DNA of 64,000 bases from Ascidia mentula (lineage: Eukaryota; Chordata; Ascidiacea; Phlebobranchia; Ascidiidae), in NCBI GenBank assembly GCA_947561715.1, contig OX387203.1:11904001-11968000 (forward strand), read 5' to 3'. Below the pieces are notes generated by a model, which ran no database searches, was not told the DNA's origin, and worked only from the letters and a program-made list of their open reading frames with translations. This document shows positions 51,302-64,000 of the stretch, in pieces. The position numbers were made by a program, and so were the translations under genes. How positions within the stretch are numbered: the stretch's first letter is position 1; the number at the start of each line of letters is the position of its first letter.

Positions 51302-52044
51302 CATAGGCGCCAAGTTTTCATAATAGCCTGGGGGCGGTCCCATCGTGGCGTCATAACTAATGTTAACCGTAATTGGGGGTCCTAAACTTCGGGGAAAATT
51401 ACTATATTTTTTGCTATTATAGTACGGTAAATTTGGGGTCGAGCTCGAGAAAGTACGAACGTTCGTGTTTACGCTATTGGAAACACAAACATGAACGGTG
51501 GTTAGAGCAATTGCATTACATTATGGAAACTGAAATGCGAGATATTGCGGCGATAGGTGCCATGCGCCGTACGTTTCATTTACTTTGATCGAAAAGGCTT
51601 GGATAAATTTTGCGTTAAATGTGGTCAAGAAAACATACAAACAAAAGTTGCATGTTGTATCCCGGAAAGCCTCTGAACATTTGCGCTATGTGTTTGAACG
51701 CGAAAGTATTTTTATATTTGTTCCGCAGCGCAATAAATGGTTTACACTGAGAAAAACGCATGCTCTTGCAACTATAAGAAGACCACCTTTGTCCCACTCT
51801 TAAAGTTGCGCAAGTGAAAATGGCACTTGTTTCGTAACAATGCAACATCGTTGGCAACAATGGCAAATTTAAGCACGACAATCTAATGCACTTCACAGAT
51901 TTCATACAATGCGGGTCACTTCACCGACTTTCCGGCTATTTACAGTTTAAATTTCCACTCGTACAAAGCGCGTCAACGTGTCGCAGAGCAAAATTGTGAT
52001 TATGACCAAATACTGAAAATTTGCCCCCGGACTTGGCGCCACTG
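51302..52044. mobile_element. hAT-type non-autonomous element with perfect 8-bp target duplication
   Basis: A 743-bp element with ends 'cataggcgccaag' and 'cttggcgccactg' (terminal inverted repeats matching at 'ggcgccaag', then inner 'tgggggcg'/'gcccccgg'). It is flanked by identical 8-bp copies of 'attgacgc' at 51294-51301 and 52045-52052. The 8-bp duplication and CA...TG ends fit hAT. Internal frames (51373-51588, 51585-51803) have no transposase similarity that I recognise. Confidence 0.9.
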
Positions 52045-52052
52045 ATTGACGC

Positions 52053-52928
52053 ATTCAACCTTTTGCCAGTTTTGAATTATGCTTGACAATAAATTAGTGC
52101 ATTTGGAGTTATTTTTGTCAACAAAAGACCATAAGGTCAAAAGTGTTGGTGAACAGCAAGTTTTTTCTTGCCTATTACTTACAAATAAATATATATCGGA
52201 AATAAAAAAGATTTATCTCATTTGCAATAGTCACAAATATAGCCTTCCGTGCGATTTCTAAGCAAGTGTTCCAATGTTTTAAATCTGTTAAACTGACCAT
52301 GTGTACCATTATAACTGTACCTTGGTAATAGACAATGTGTTGTGTGGCGCGTTTATTTTTCGTAATGCGCCGCAAGCAGATTGGGAGCGGTAACGCATTT
52401 TAAAGATAAGCTAAAGCACAGTGCTGATGCCACGAAGTTTAATCATAGCTTATAATTCCCGTTGACAAAATTCGCAGAAAATACAATAAACGGGTCGTTT
52501 TCCAAAGAGTCTTATTGCACAAAAAGGACAGCTGGATGTGATCGCCCCATGTTAGTTCAAAGGACATTGCACAGAAATATAAGATTTGTGCTCAATCGTA
52601 TGTGACTATTCTCATTGGTAATAGCGTTTAAACAACAAAAAAGACAGAAGGAACTTACAAAATAACTATGAACAAAAAGCGCAGCAGAGGGAAATAAATA
52701 GTTTGAAACGACAACAGTATATTACTGAACAATACGAAATAACGATTGTTTTGCTTTTGCAGTTTCATGAACAGCACAGCACGAATTAACACGAGATTTC
52801 GCAACTTTGTCTGTACAAAAATAATACTTAAAACAAAAAAAGAAACAAAACGTCTTGAATTCGTTCGAAAAAATGGAACTGCAGAACCCGTTTCCATAAC
52901 AACGCCAACAAAAGAAAGTATCCCAACT
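52053..52928. other. Spacer between convergent polyhomeotic and chimaerin genes
   Basis: AT-rich sequence containing the presumed 3' UTR of the chimaerin gene on the minus strand. Overlapping frames at 52655-52946 on both strands are unsupported. Confidence 0.5.
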
Positions 52929-55900
52929 TCAGCCAGAGGCAAATAAGTGATGTCGCCACTCGATCATAGTTTCAACCACTTCTTGTTGACAGTGAGTGTC
53001 ATTTAAGTTGTATTGAGCTTGGATATCTTTCTCGGGTGCCCGCAAGACGGTTGGGCCAAATATTATCCCCAAGTTATGAGCGGACATTTGGTTTTCATCT
53101 GAATAATCAGTGACTCTGCAAAATAATTTCCCGTTAGTCATTACATCACTTTTATTGACACTACACAGAGTACAATGAAATCCACGCTACGTCATGAAAC
53201 CGATTCAATAACAGGTTTAACGTGAAACGAACAAATATGTCATCATGCCTTTACTTTTCATATCGCATCAAAAAGGCAAATTATGTATCGCGGTGTGTTT
53301 ATTTTAACGAAAACAAATTAGAAAAGTTGTAATGTGATACCTTCCTAAATGTTGAATCAGATACTTGACTGTTTCAAAGTGAGCACCCGGCATTGCACTC
53401 AAAGCCATCCTGATCGCATCCAACTTTCCATCACCGTGAGAAATTTCTAAACATTTACAAATATTTGAAACAATCTCCGAGATTTCAACGTTACAACTTT
53501 ACGCTGAAATTTTGCATGAAACGAAAACAGAAGAATAATCACAAGTGCAACTTACTTGCTGCGTTGATAAATCTCGAGTACAATTGATATGGAATTAATG
53601 GGACTGGAAGTTCCCTTAGATACAGTTTAAGAGCACCAGCAACTGTATTTACGTCATCATGAGTTGAGATTTCAGCATCATAACCATCTGTTGACACAAA
53701 GCATTGAACACAGTGTTTTTGATAAAATCTTGATGGCAAAATACTTACATTGATCAAATGAACTTTTAAGTTCAGTGACGTCATCAAGGGAGCCCGATAA
53801 ACGATAAATTCCTTCTGACGTCATACCTTTAAATAATATAAATATATAACTTGTTAAATTTCATGAAAATCCGAAGAATGTTATATTTTTTATAAGGGAG
53901 GAGGCTTTGTAAAATTTGACTGAGTATCATCAGCCTTCAACTGACAGCTGAAAAATCAAAGCTGATTCTTTCAGATTTGGTCATCTAATTAAATACGGAT
54001 TAATTCCTACTCGGTTTGCGGCAATCATTCATATACCTTGATTGACGTCACACTAATCATGTGCAAACAAACAAACCAGACGTTACGACACTTTCGGATG
54101 ATTTCTACGTGTAGGATGCCTGCAGTTTTATATTTCACGTCAATACACATTCAAAAAAAATTAAATTTTCTTTAAGAAGTAAGAAGTGGTTTTTGCCCAG
54201 ATGGGCATCGTTCGATATGTAGAACAAAGTGGACTTCATAAAAGCATATTATCGAGAGTCTAATAGTGTTACCATAACAACGCATTTACCACAGATTACC
54301 ACGATATACTGGCAAAAACATTACACAATAAATCTGCACTCTCGGCGTTTTCATATTTATTTTGAAAATACTTATTACAAAACGCCCAGGAGTTTTAGAA
54401 TCAACAGAAAAACCAACCAAAAGAAACAGTAACTAATCTGGAAATGCTTAGTTCGGAGCGAAAATGCTACCTCTTTTTTCAATTTCAGCGATGCATAGAT
54501 CCACCACCACTGGGCGCTGTGTTCCGTGCAGTTTCACCAATGTGGTAAGATCGACACCAAAGACGTGTTTAACGTGCTTCAAGGCAGGTTGACAGTCGTT
54601 AGGCACAAGTTTAGCACATTGCTTGTGGACATTTAGACCACAATCTATGACATAAATATATTATTTGTATTGCAATATAGACTTAAATTAAAAATACACA
54701 TTTTATTTAAAGTCTTACCGACACACTGTACACCCTGCAGGATGATTCCCCACATGAAATTTCCACAGTATTCGCACCACTGCAGGCCTCGGTAGGTGTG
54801 CGACTAAATACAAATAAAACAATTTGCTCAAATGCTTAAGAACTACTTCTATATAAAATAAATTATTGAAAACAAACGTTTCTACTGCAAAACCGTCTCA
54901 AAATATTAGAAAGCAATTCATTTAATTTTTTACAAGCAATTAAATTAATCTTAGTTTAAGAATGTGAAGCTCTTTCTTACAAATGTGTTTCAACAACTCA
55001 TGTCAATTAGCTAGAAAAATATTTTGGCACTTCAATACTTTTCATTACCTACCTTATATTGGTGTTCTTTGTCATATTGTTGGGCAACCAACGCCTTGGT
55101 TCGCGATGATTTGGATTGTGACGTCACACTGCGTCTGCGGTTTAATGGTGACGTCACATTGCGTGGTCGCTGTGATGGTGTTCCTGGAGTCTTGGTGGCT
55201 TTAACTGGAGAGCTAGTCTATGAAATTTTGTGCAAAAAAACAAGTTAAAGATTTTTTCTGTAAAACTCACCTCAGAAATACGAGCTACCATTGACTAAAC
55301 CCATAATTCGTTGGCGGTGACAAAAAAAGCTTGGATGTACTTATTTATATGAGGTTAATACTCAATAACCCTCAGATTTGAATCTTACCCCGTGGCTCGG
55401 TAACTTTTCCATTATATTACTCTTTGCATTAGATTGTGAAATTCCATTTTTCTGCTTGCTCAGTTCACCGGTTGTAGCTCTGCGTTGCAGACCTTTCGGT
55501 GTTACGACATCATTGAAGTTTGTCCCATTGTAAGCCGTAACCGACCGTCGAACAGTAGGTGGCGTACGTGAGGTCCTTGCACTTGATTCGTCCGATTTAA
55601 CATGTTCGTATTCACCCCTCATCGCACTTTCTGATTTGTGACGTGCCTGTGACGTAATGGCTGGCGTAAAACTTCAAGTCAAAATTATGTAGGAGTTTTA
55701 GTTGTGAAAGTGCGTTCATCAATTCGTTTTGGATTTCGTACAATAAAAAACTTAGAATACCGTTGGAGAAATTGGTCCAATTTCTGTTTCCTTCGCGTTA
55801 AAAAGCGTGAAATTATTCTCCGCGATATTGCTCTTCTCCAAACGGGGCTGTAAGAAAAGAAACACAATTAACGTTTCGAATGTATTTTAGTGAAACACAG

Positions 55901-58900
55901 AAGACTGTACTTTATGTTCAAAGCAAAATGTTTGGTTTTACGAAAGCGTGTTTTTTTCTGTGCAACCAAATACTCATTCTGGTATATTTTGTTCAACATA
56001 CATCACGCCATATGGTTGTCATTTGCAGTTTTCCTAAAAATCAATACCAAGTGCAGGGGAAGCGCATTAAGTCTCCACTGTAAAATTATTCATTAAATCA
56101 ATGCAAGCGCATCACGATCACAACAGACATAAATGTTAAGAAAGGGGAGGAAATTAAATATTTTCCAAACAATATGTCCGTGATTTTATTCGTGTGTTGA
56201 AGTGTACGTATTAATTTTATTCGCAATTTGAAACCATGCACGTTCACTGTTAACTATTTTAAGTTAGGGAATTGTTACTTTTTAAAATCTGGATGAAGTA
56301 GGATGAGTGGAAAAATTATGAATTGTTAAAGACATTGAAATTTATGAAAACTGCAGCTTTGTGTTATGGATGCAAATTGGACCTTACAATTTAGAAACAA
56401 CCTATTTAGGTATGACTGAGTATAAATACATACTTCGTTCCGTTTTTCGATTCCCGATTTGGCAACAGTTTCTTCATTGGTCTGAACTTCCTCGCAATGA
56501 GAGTTGAGGAGAGATAATGGCGCCCTCTTCCGACCGGCTGAAGACGAACGACTTCGCGACTGTTTTTGCTCAACTTTTCTTTCCCGTCGTGGTTGCCATG
56601 GCGATTCATTGGGTTGGTATCGATGTTGGGACTCTCCAGCGTTGTAAGAGGAACACGCACGGATCGGTGATTCACTTGCGCGTCGGAATAAACCTGGTGA
56701 GATCGGCATTTTAGACAGAACGAACAAGTTTGCGCTCTTTGATTAACACTTGCCTCTACATCTGGACATACTTACCACAGACAACACTTAGCAGACAGTG
56801 TTTTCTTAATACGCGTTTACCAGGTATGACAAAAATATCTAAATTAACCTTGGAAGTTGGGGTAATTTCAAATGTGACCCCATCTCCATAGTTAAAATGG
56901 TTAATAATTCGCAACACACCACCATTTTCGACAGCTACTTTTTCTTTATTTCTGTACACTATAGTTTGTCTCTAGTATGTGACGTATGTTTCACCTGAAG
57001 TGTGGTGAGGGGAAGGTGAATTCCTTTCCTCCTCAGATGAAATTCGACTGATTGAATCATGCTGAAAAAAAAAACCACTTACGTCATAAAAATAAACACA
57101 ACAAGGTATTTGATATTGTTGATATAAACCAATAAATTGTCGATATAGATCATGTGTATATCACTTTACAAATATGTGTGAGAGGTATTTCTGTAGCAAC
57201 TTTTGACAGCACATAAAATTATTCCCAAACAAAGTTTGGTAACATTACGCACCGTGTAACCGCCTGCAGTATCATGAGGTGGTCCAGTATAAACACTGCT
57301 GACACTTGACATGTTGCTTATTTCTGATTCACATGAGCCCAGACTTTCCGACCTGCAAAGCAACGTTAAAGATTTGTACTTGTTTTCTTCAAACCTTAAC
57401 AATGTGTGATAAGTAATGTTGATAGGTGGCCGTATTTTGTCTGGGAAAGATAACATCAGAAGCTTGTACAAGATAAGAATCCAGCGATGGAGCGATAGAC
57501 AATTTTTTACAGCGTTTAAGGTTTATCGCTAAAGATAGAGGGATGGAGTTGCGTGTTGCCTTTAAAAGGAAATTATGAGCGCCACCTTAATATCGGAGTA
57601 CAGACAAGCTTACATCTTTTAAATAACATTACTCAGTTTTTCCCTAAATATTTGATTAGTTTGCCTATTTGTCTGACTTCGGCATAAAATATGTTCCCAT
57701 CATTTGAATTCTCCACACTTGTGGCCTATCTTTTTAAGATTGGCTATTTTTGAGTTTAATAAATACACAAGTATGTAGGATATAGCTACATCTTTTGTTT
57801 TTAACTATTTCATGGGCTTTATTTAATATTTCAGCACACACTTTCAGCACAAAGAGGCGCATTATATTCTCTGGGAGAATGAGATGAGGAAAAGCAAAAC
57901 AAATCAAACATTACTTGCGCCCACCGCCTCAAGCCTCAGTGGCCCTTTACATACCAAATGAACCATCAGATCAGCTGAGAGTCTGGCACACGTTTTAAGT
58001 GTTTGAAGGTGCCAGTGGATCGGGGAAGGTTTTCATTGTAAATCGCACGGCCAGACATCAACATTTTGACACCCAACACCTCGCTATTATCACTTCTGGG
58101 TAACAGAGCCTCTCGCTAAACCCAGGGTTCACTAGTTTGTATGATATGATCGATGACATAACAAATTTGAAAACAGCGCAGGACTAAGAAAAACATCACA
58201 GGGTGGCTATGCTCCTTTTGCTTGTCAACTGCTGCACGGGTCACTAATTTTTGAAAAGCCACTGCGTTTTTGTGGCAATTGTGACTATACATAAATTAAC
58301 TAGGGTTTGTTCGACGACTGCAAACTTTTGTTTAAGTATTTCTGTACTTAATGGTCACGATATGCAAAAGCTTAACTCAAAGAAACTTACTATTTAGTGG
58401 AATGAAATTTCTTACCTGTCCATATGAGCCTGTTTAACCGATGTATGATTGTGTTTTACTTGAAATACAGTGTCACGTGACCCGTGCCCATCACTCCTCA
58501 TTGCATTCACCCGAGATTCGTTCCCATCCATTGAACTAAAGAAAATCAATTACACTCGTTTGATTTAGTCTAAAACTACAACTATACAGTTTTATTATAT
58601 AACGCATATGGCTTTCCGACCTTTATTTATAGCAATAGACGTTTTGCAAAAATATTAATGGAATTTTATAAATAGATTCCAGTTGACGTAAAATTTCCAT
58701 GGTAGATTTATTTAGAGAACGATTATATCAAGCAATTATGATCGAATTCACCGCAGGCGTTAACCCTTTACAGTTCTTAAAATAAACTATAGCTCGGATT
58801 AATCTTATAATGAGAATCACCTTCCCCTTGAGTGGTGATGATACATCCATTCAACTGGCTCCGAACTCTGTCGCAGATGTTGAACCGCCGGTATGCGCGT

Positions 58901-61900
58901 CATAGTTGCGTCATAATCGTAATCATTAGGGTTCTCCTCCATGTGCTTGTGAACAGCCATGATTTGCTCCAAGCTCGTTCCCTCATGAGTAGTTGTCAGT
59001 TTTGTGTGTGTATTTTTATACGGACTTAATTCCTCGACAGTCGTTGGTATTCCTACGTCACAATAAGCAAGTTCCATTTGTTTACGGTATATAAACAATT
59101 TGTTTAAAACCTAAATTGGTGGAGAAATTGCGGTTATTTTTGCCATTTTAAGAAGTTGTTGGATAACAAGCTAGCTTTAGTTGTGTTGCGATACCTGGTA
59201 AGCTCGGCGATGTGGAACCATCGGTTAAAACTTCTTCTTTTTGGGAACAATCCTAAAAAAATGTAACCGTTGAACTCCTTGGGTCTTTGAAACCAAATTT
59301 CAATACGTCATCCAAAGTAATACATTTCTTATAATATACCTGTAGAGTTACCAGGGCTCCGTTGCTTAATTGTTTCACATGTGGCGCAGCGTTGTGTCGC
59401 GGGGCTGGGGTTGGCCTTTGGTTCGGTGGGTTTACATGGCGAGGTGACAGATCAGAGCCAATGTTGCCACGTTGTTCGTAACTGGGACGACGGGGTTTTC
59501 CACCGCTTGATATGGACTGTGGCTCAACTGCTTGGACAAAACCCAAGTAAAGTTCCTCTTGTCGCGTTCGATCTTTACCGTTGTCGCGTAGAACGTGACC
59601 TTCGGTGGCAACGCGTTTTTTTGTACGTTTTCTCTCGTCAGATGATGTCGGGGTGAGGTTTTTCTTGTTACTTCCATCAACCCTTCGATTTCCTTGCGCT
59701 TCCTTCGTGTCATTATGGTAACAGCTGTACGGGTCTACTATCTCCATGTGTCCATATTCCGCTGCGAGATATTCGGGTGCGCACACATCCGGAGGGGCAT
59801 ACCCCAAACCGTAATCAACTTCACATGGACGTTGCGCTGGTTGTTCGGAATTTTCACCAAAAAGCGGGTTGTGGAAATGAACAGGAGATAGAGATTTGTT
59901 TTTGTAACGTTCATTATTACTCGCAAAAACATTGGGCACCACGGCATCGTCTGCATGAAAATTATCTTCTTGTGGCGACGAACTTTTCTTTCTTTGCTGC
60001 TGTGGCTGCTGCTGCCCTCCAGCGGTTCGACGATTTCCAATCGATGAATATCTTTTGTAATAAAAAATGTAAAACATATCTGTATTTTTGTTGGTACAAG
60101 ATTCTTACCGGCTGAGACTATTATACACGGGTTCGCGAGCCATGTTGGGGATGTAGTTTTGTGCATGATGCTCAACATACATTGTAATCAATCCATCTTC
60201 CGCCAAAGAGTACACGCTACAATTTTTAAAAAATAAGTTAGGACAATTTGTTCGTATATTTATGGCTGTAATAAAGGTGGGCAGGGTAAATTGGATTTTT
60301 ATGTCTTTTATAAGTAATGATGTTTCTGTGCTTAAATAATAGAAAAACGACAAAATATGAATGAGATTAGATAGTTTAGAGTTACCTGTCAAACCGTTTC
60401 TCGCCAACAAAATGTTTACCATCTTCGAAGTATAACTTGAAGTTTTTGACAGCACCCAGTACTCTGTAATGCATTATTATCAATACCTTGTTGAAAGAAT
60501 AATTCATGTCAATAACTGAATGTGTTTTATGCGTCTAAACAAACCTACACAAACTGTACAACATTTGAACGTCATTCCACCTGGTTTCTGACAAACATTT
60601 TCAATGGATTCATTGTTTGTTGAATAGAAACGATTAAGTACTAGGTTCTTTTGTTCTCAAATAACCCATGCCGGCTTTGTCAAACAAGTTGGACATATTC
60701 CACAATTGAATACAGCCCTGCACGCGATATTTCTACATTTCAAGCGATTTCGAGAGCTTGAGCACAATGGTGTGTTTGTTACGTCACTACGAAGCCTGTT
60801 TCGGTATTTGAATCCAAAACGTCTAGCGCTGAAATGGTCACGGTAGTCAAATTTAGCAAAATACAAGCTCTTAGAGTAGGTATAGAAACGATTTGACACA
60901 TCAAAGTGCAACTTAACACCTTGTATATTGAAAACACCTTGCGCAAACAATTACGGTTTTGTTCTAAGAGGCCTTATCAAGGTAAACTGAACCAACAGCA
61001 ACGAAACGGGCATTACTATTCGGATGTCCCAAAGATTAAGTTCACGATTGCCAACTACAAAAACTATGTACACACAGGTATGTCAAGTTTCCCAACAAGC
61101 GTTAATTGCACACAAAGGGGGAAACACGGGCCATTCATCGTTCTTGTGTCTCCCATAAATTATCTACAAAATGAATTGTAATTCACGATACAAAATAAGT
61201 GGTGCATTGTCAGGTTACACCCGGCGGATTACAATTAAACGCGATTTTGTCGGGATTTTTTCCGCCACAAGCAAGAAATGTGGTCTGGCGTGAAAGCGTT
61301 CGCTATTCGAGATTTGTTGCACTGAGAACACTACTTTGGTTAACTTTCTTCCGGCATTATAACACGAGTTGGATGACATTTTCATGTAATAAGGATATGA
61401 GGCGACTCGACATTTCCCAAGCCCCAGACTCATATCACAGTAAACTTAAACATTAAATGTTGGTAAACACAAGTCTACATTTAGGGTGCAGTTCGCACTA
61501 GAAAATATCATAATCTGGTAAAGGTGGATGATCTCCATGGATATTACCACATTTCATAACACATGTGATTGGTGCTTGGTAGTGGAAAATAGTCAGTTTG
61601 ATAACCGCCCTAAAACGTAAATCGAATACTTTCATCCCAGCCAGCAATAGAAAGCGGGGCACGTTTCATTCACTTGGTTCGCCCTTCAGGACCGCAATGA
61701 CAATACCTTAAAACCCATTGTGAGGTCACACATACTTTCTCGCTGAATAACTAAATCAACACTGTCCAATATACTTATACAGGAGATCAAACATAGGTTT
61801 GTAATATTGACACCTAACTGATGATCATTAACGAAATGTGTGCTCATAATTTCACACAAAAGTTTAGGAAAAAATTGGGTTTCAGAGGGAGTATCAACTG

Positions 61901-63881
61901 AACAACAGGAAACTTCAAACGGCAATTAAAAAGGCAATTGCAAAACTGCAAAGTTGAAGGACCACACACATCTTGTGATTGTTATTAATGATCGCCTGAG
62001 CTTGTCGCATACACGGTGTGCCTTAAAACAACAACCCTGGCCCGCGGCACAGCTGTGTTGGATGTCGAGAATGCGATATCTGACAGCGGCGGCGGCAAAC
62101 TCGTTTATAACAAAGTTTGGTGCCTCAACCTGCCAACGTTTTCTGGCGACAGAAGGCCGTAACCCAATAACCGTCACCGGGTGAACGCATTTAAAGCAGG
62201 GAAGTCTCAAAGGACTTGAGCAAATTAAGGCAAAAAGGCACACTCAGCCTTTGAAAGTCTTCCAAGTTGACACTTTAATTTACTTAGCAGGCTAAATGCG
62301 TTTGTTTAGCAACAGCTAAGACTGAACCGAACACATTTCACTTCAGGTAGAAAAAAGTTACAGTATCATGTAGTACACAAGTGTGGCTCTACAAGTAAAC
62401 CACCCTATAGGCAATTAGGCATTTTTCGAACACAAGCAGCACTTGGCATTCCTTCAATGTCATTGTTTCGTTTAATGTTGAAGAATCACTTAAAATAGTT
62501 GCAGACTGGTTGAAGGTGAAGTGCCGATTGATAAAACATTTTTCGAAGTCAAGTATTGCCCGGGGAAACGTATCTTATCTGCTCGCGCAAAACAACTGCG
62601 GTGGAAACGAACTACTGCACACCGTATAAATATGAATGTAATTCGTGTTAATTGTCAATTCAATACCATTCGACAGGAACATAATATAAAAATATAAAAT
62701 GTCGGTGACAATACAAAAGTTTTGTTATGACATATTCAACCCTAAATAAAATCATGATCATGGAAGGCTTGTGATAAAGACGAAAAATTAGTAGAAATTC
62801 AGTCCTCCAATACAATAATTTGGAAGTGCTTCATTAAATTAATCATTTATTTAAAAAAATGTTTTGCTTTGTTGCAATTCAGATACAGCGGAAAATGTCT
62901 TACCACTTAATCACTTGAATCTTGACTCGACAAACAAAGCGAACCGATGTTAAAAACAGTTCGTTCGCCAAGTTGAAACGGGTTGGGTTAATTCACACGC
63001 CCTGATGGTGTGGGTGCTACCGTGATTCATTGCCAACAACCTTAGTTGCATGACGTAACGAAAATGGACAACAGGATGAAAAGAGTCAAAACACCCTTCA
63101 AATGATCTCACGAACAAACTTCCTACTCAACACGAGGAATAGATTTCATTAGGCCGACTACGCGCATATCTGTGGCTATTTAAAGCTCGTAACGTAACAG
63201 GGAAGTGCGCGAATTGTTCAGCGTAGGTTTAAGTTCAACCAGTCAAACTGGGACAATGAAGGCTTCCGAGGATCACTTCACAAGTCGCGTAACTTTCTGC
63301 TTGGTTACCTGAGCTCGTGTGGTCGCATTCCGAATTTTTTCGCGACAGAGTAAACAAGGGAATCTGATTCTTTGTGTTTTACGACTTATCCTGATTTAAC
63401 GGACGCAAAGTTCCAATTTTATGAAAGGTGGCAAACATCAAATACCAAAGAAACTTCTGGACAACGTATTTATAAAATACTTCTTGCAGTAAAAAAAATC
63501 AATTAATATGCAGGAAACAAACAAAACCATTTAATTAAACACCGTAATTACTTGCGCAACTATAATTTCTACTTAGAATTTCTTACTGTAATATTTGCAA
63601 ATGTAACATATTGCATCTTACGTATGTTTAACAAATTCAAACATATGAGCCTAAAGAATTCAAATTCAAATTGCCAGTAATTACGGCAGTAATACATAGG
63701 TGAGGCAACTGACTCCCAAGTACAAATAAGTGACCAACCTTAAAACCAATGTGAAACGTCCACGTTCTGTCTGCGATCCCCTAATAAGGAAACATCCTTC
63801 TTCCGAGCAGAGTAACTCACCATCCTCTCTGGCAATTAAACCGTGGTATTCCCCACCATAGAAGTAGGGTCGGTTGGCAAT
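52929..63881 (-). CDS. CHN1: Chimaerin-type Rac GTPase-activating protein (SH2-C1-RhoGAP), 5' partial
   Basis: Chimaerins stimulate GTP hydrolysis by Rac and are recruited by diacylglycerol and phosphotyrosine. Nineteen exons were traced with consistent phase; those in the window encode about 1,049 residues and the 5' end lies beyond 63881. SH2: exon 63739-63881 '[10 protein letters not shown]', 'GCFLIRGSQ' (FLVR-type Arg), then '[18 protein letters not shown]' and '[10 protein letters not shown]'. A linker of ten exons (55053-60051), about 686 residues, is rich in Ser, Arg, Pro and Gln. C1: '[11 protein letters not shown]' to '[18 protein letters not shown]', with the zinc-binding His supplied by the preceding exon ('EHQYK'). 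RhoGAP: arginine finger in 'EGIYRLSG', then '[14 protein letters not shown]', and the catalytic Asn in '[13 protein letters not shown]'. It ends 'HHLFASG'. Vertebrate alpha-chimaerin has the same order with a linker nearer 65 residues. CHN1 versus CHN2 cannot be decided. Confidence 0.93.
59340..60051 (-). other. Large linker exon of the chimaerin gene
   Basis: This 712-nt exon alone encodes about 237 residues, with a Gln-rich run after 'RRTAGG', Tyr-containing patches ('[10 protein letters not shown]', '[15 protein letters not shown]') that could be phosphorylated, and a proline-rich '[12 protein letters not shown]' that resembles SH3 ligands. It has no folded domain that I recognise. Both splice borders and phase are consistent with its neighbours, so it is part of the coding sequence. 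Confidence 0.8.
60464..63738 (-). other. Large intron splitting the chimaerin SH2 domain
   Basis: A 3.3-kb intron lies between the two halves of the SH2 coding region; the flanking exons join in phase 2 through an Arg codon. Frames within it have no recognised family. I see no clear repeat element, though an unrecognised alternative exon cannot be excluded. Confidence 0.6.
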
Positions 63882-64000
63882 CTAAAACAAGAAAACCAGT
63901 GGGTCAGAAAATGTTAACATCAGCTACAAGTGCATGTAATCTGTTTCAAATGTAGGGCACAGAAAACAGGTTCTGAACCTGTCCCAAAACAAGCCGTCAA

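Overview
This is a eukaryotic chromosome segment, most likely from a tunicate (ascidian, Ciona-like). It is AT-rich, and its protein-coding genes are split by short GT-AG introns. The encoded proteins resemble chordate families (THOC6, RACK1, CFAP251, PP2A catalytic subunit, ENOPH1, polyhomeotic, chimaerin), and the gaps are full of small, mostly non-autonomous transposable elements. The genus is an inference. The metazoan origin is secure.

Layout. 1-7000: repeats only, including a diverged direct duplication, a 15-bp minisatellite, a tRNA-derived SINE, a broken Penelope-like reverse transcriptase, a TA-flanked foldback MITE and two tandem-repeat blocks. 7106-8674 (+): THOC6 in three exons. 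9689-10590 (-): a decayed LINE. 11982-16041 (+): RACK1 in seven exons; intron 5 is a GC-AG intron and carries a candidate C/D snoRNA resembling vertebrate SNORD96. 16380-20570: SINE arrays around a three-exon gene for a small secreted cysteine-rich protein (18626-19208, +). 22032-29092 (-): CFAP251/WDR66, a ciliary WD40 plus EF-hand protein in about two dozen exons. 32198-37230 (-): PP2A catalytic subunit, seven exons, complete. 37800-43000: foldbacks, a hAT MITE with a perfect 8-bp target duplication, a Harbinger-like MITE, a CRE-rich stretch and a decayed hAT transposase. 45742-46735 (-): a three-exon Ly6/uPAR-like secreted protein. 48284-49060 (+): intronless ENOPH1. 49371-50943 (+): a compact polyhomeotic homologue. 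51302-52044: a second hAT element with a perfect 8-bp duplication. 52929 to beyond 63881 (-): a chimaerin-type SH2-C1-RhoGAP gene with a roughly 690-residue linker, whose 5' end lies outside the window.

The genes belong to unrelated processes: mRNA export, ribosome scaffolding, cilia, phosphatase signalling, methionine salvage, Polycomb silencing and Rac signalling. No shared pathway is apparent. Exon boundaries were placed by hand, by requiring legal splice sites, continuous reading phase and agreement with known family sequence. For THOC6, RACK1, PP2A-C, PHC, the chimaerin, the Ly6-like gene and the 8-Cys gene, every junction keeps phase. For CFAP251 some exon edges are approximate.

The observations most worth following up are the intronic snoRNA candidate with exact complementarity register to 5.8S rRNA G75, the two uncharacterised secreted cysteine-rich genes, the chimaerin linker, the 306-residue polyhomeotic, and paired RNA-like motifs (CTGA-N-GAA, stem-loop, GAAA) in repeats that share architecture but not stem sequence.
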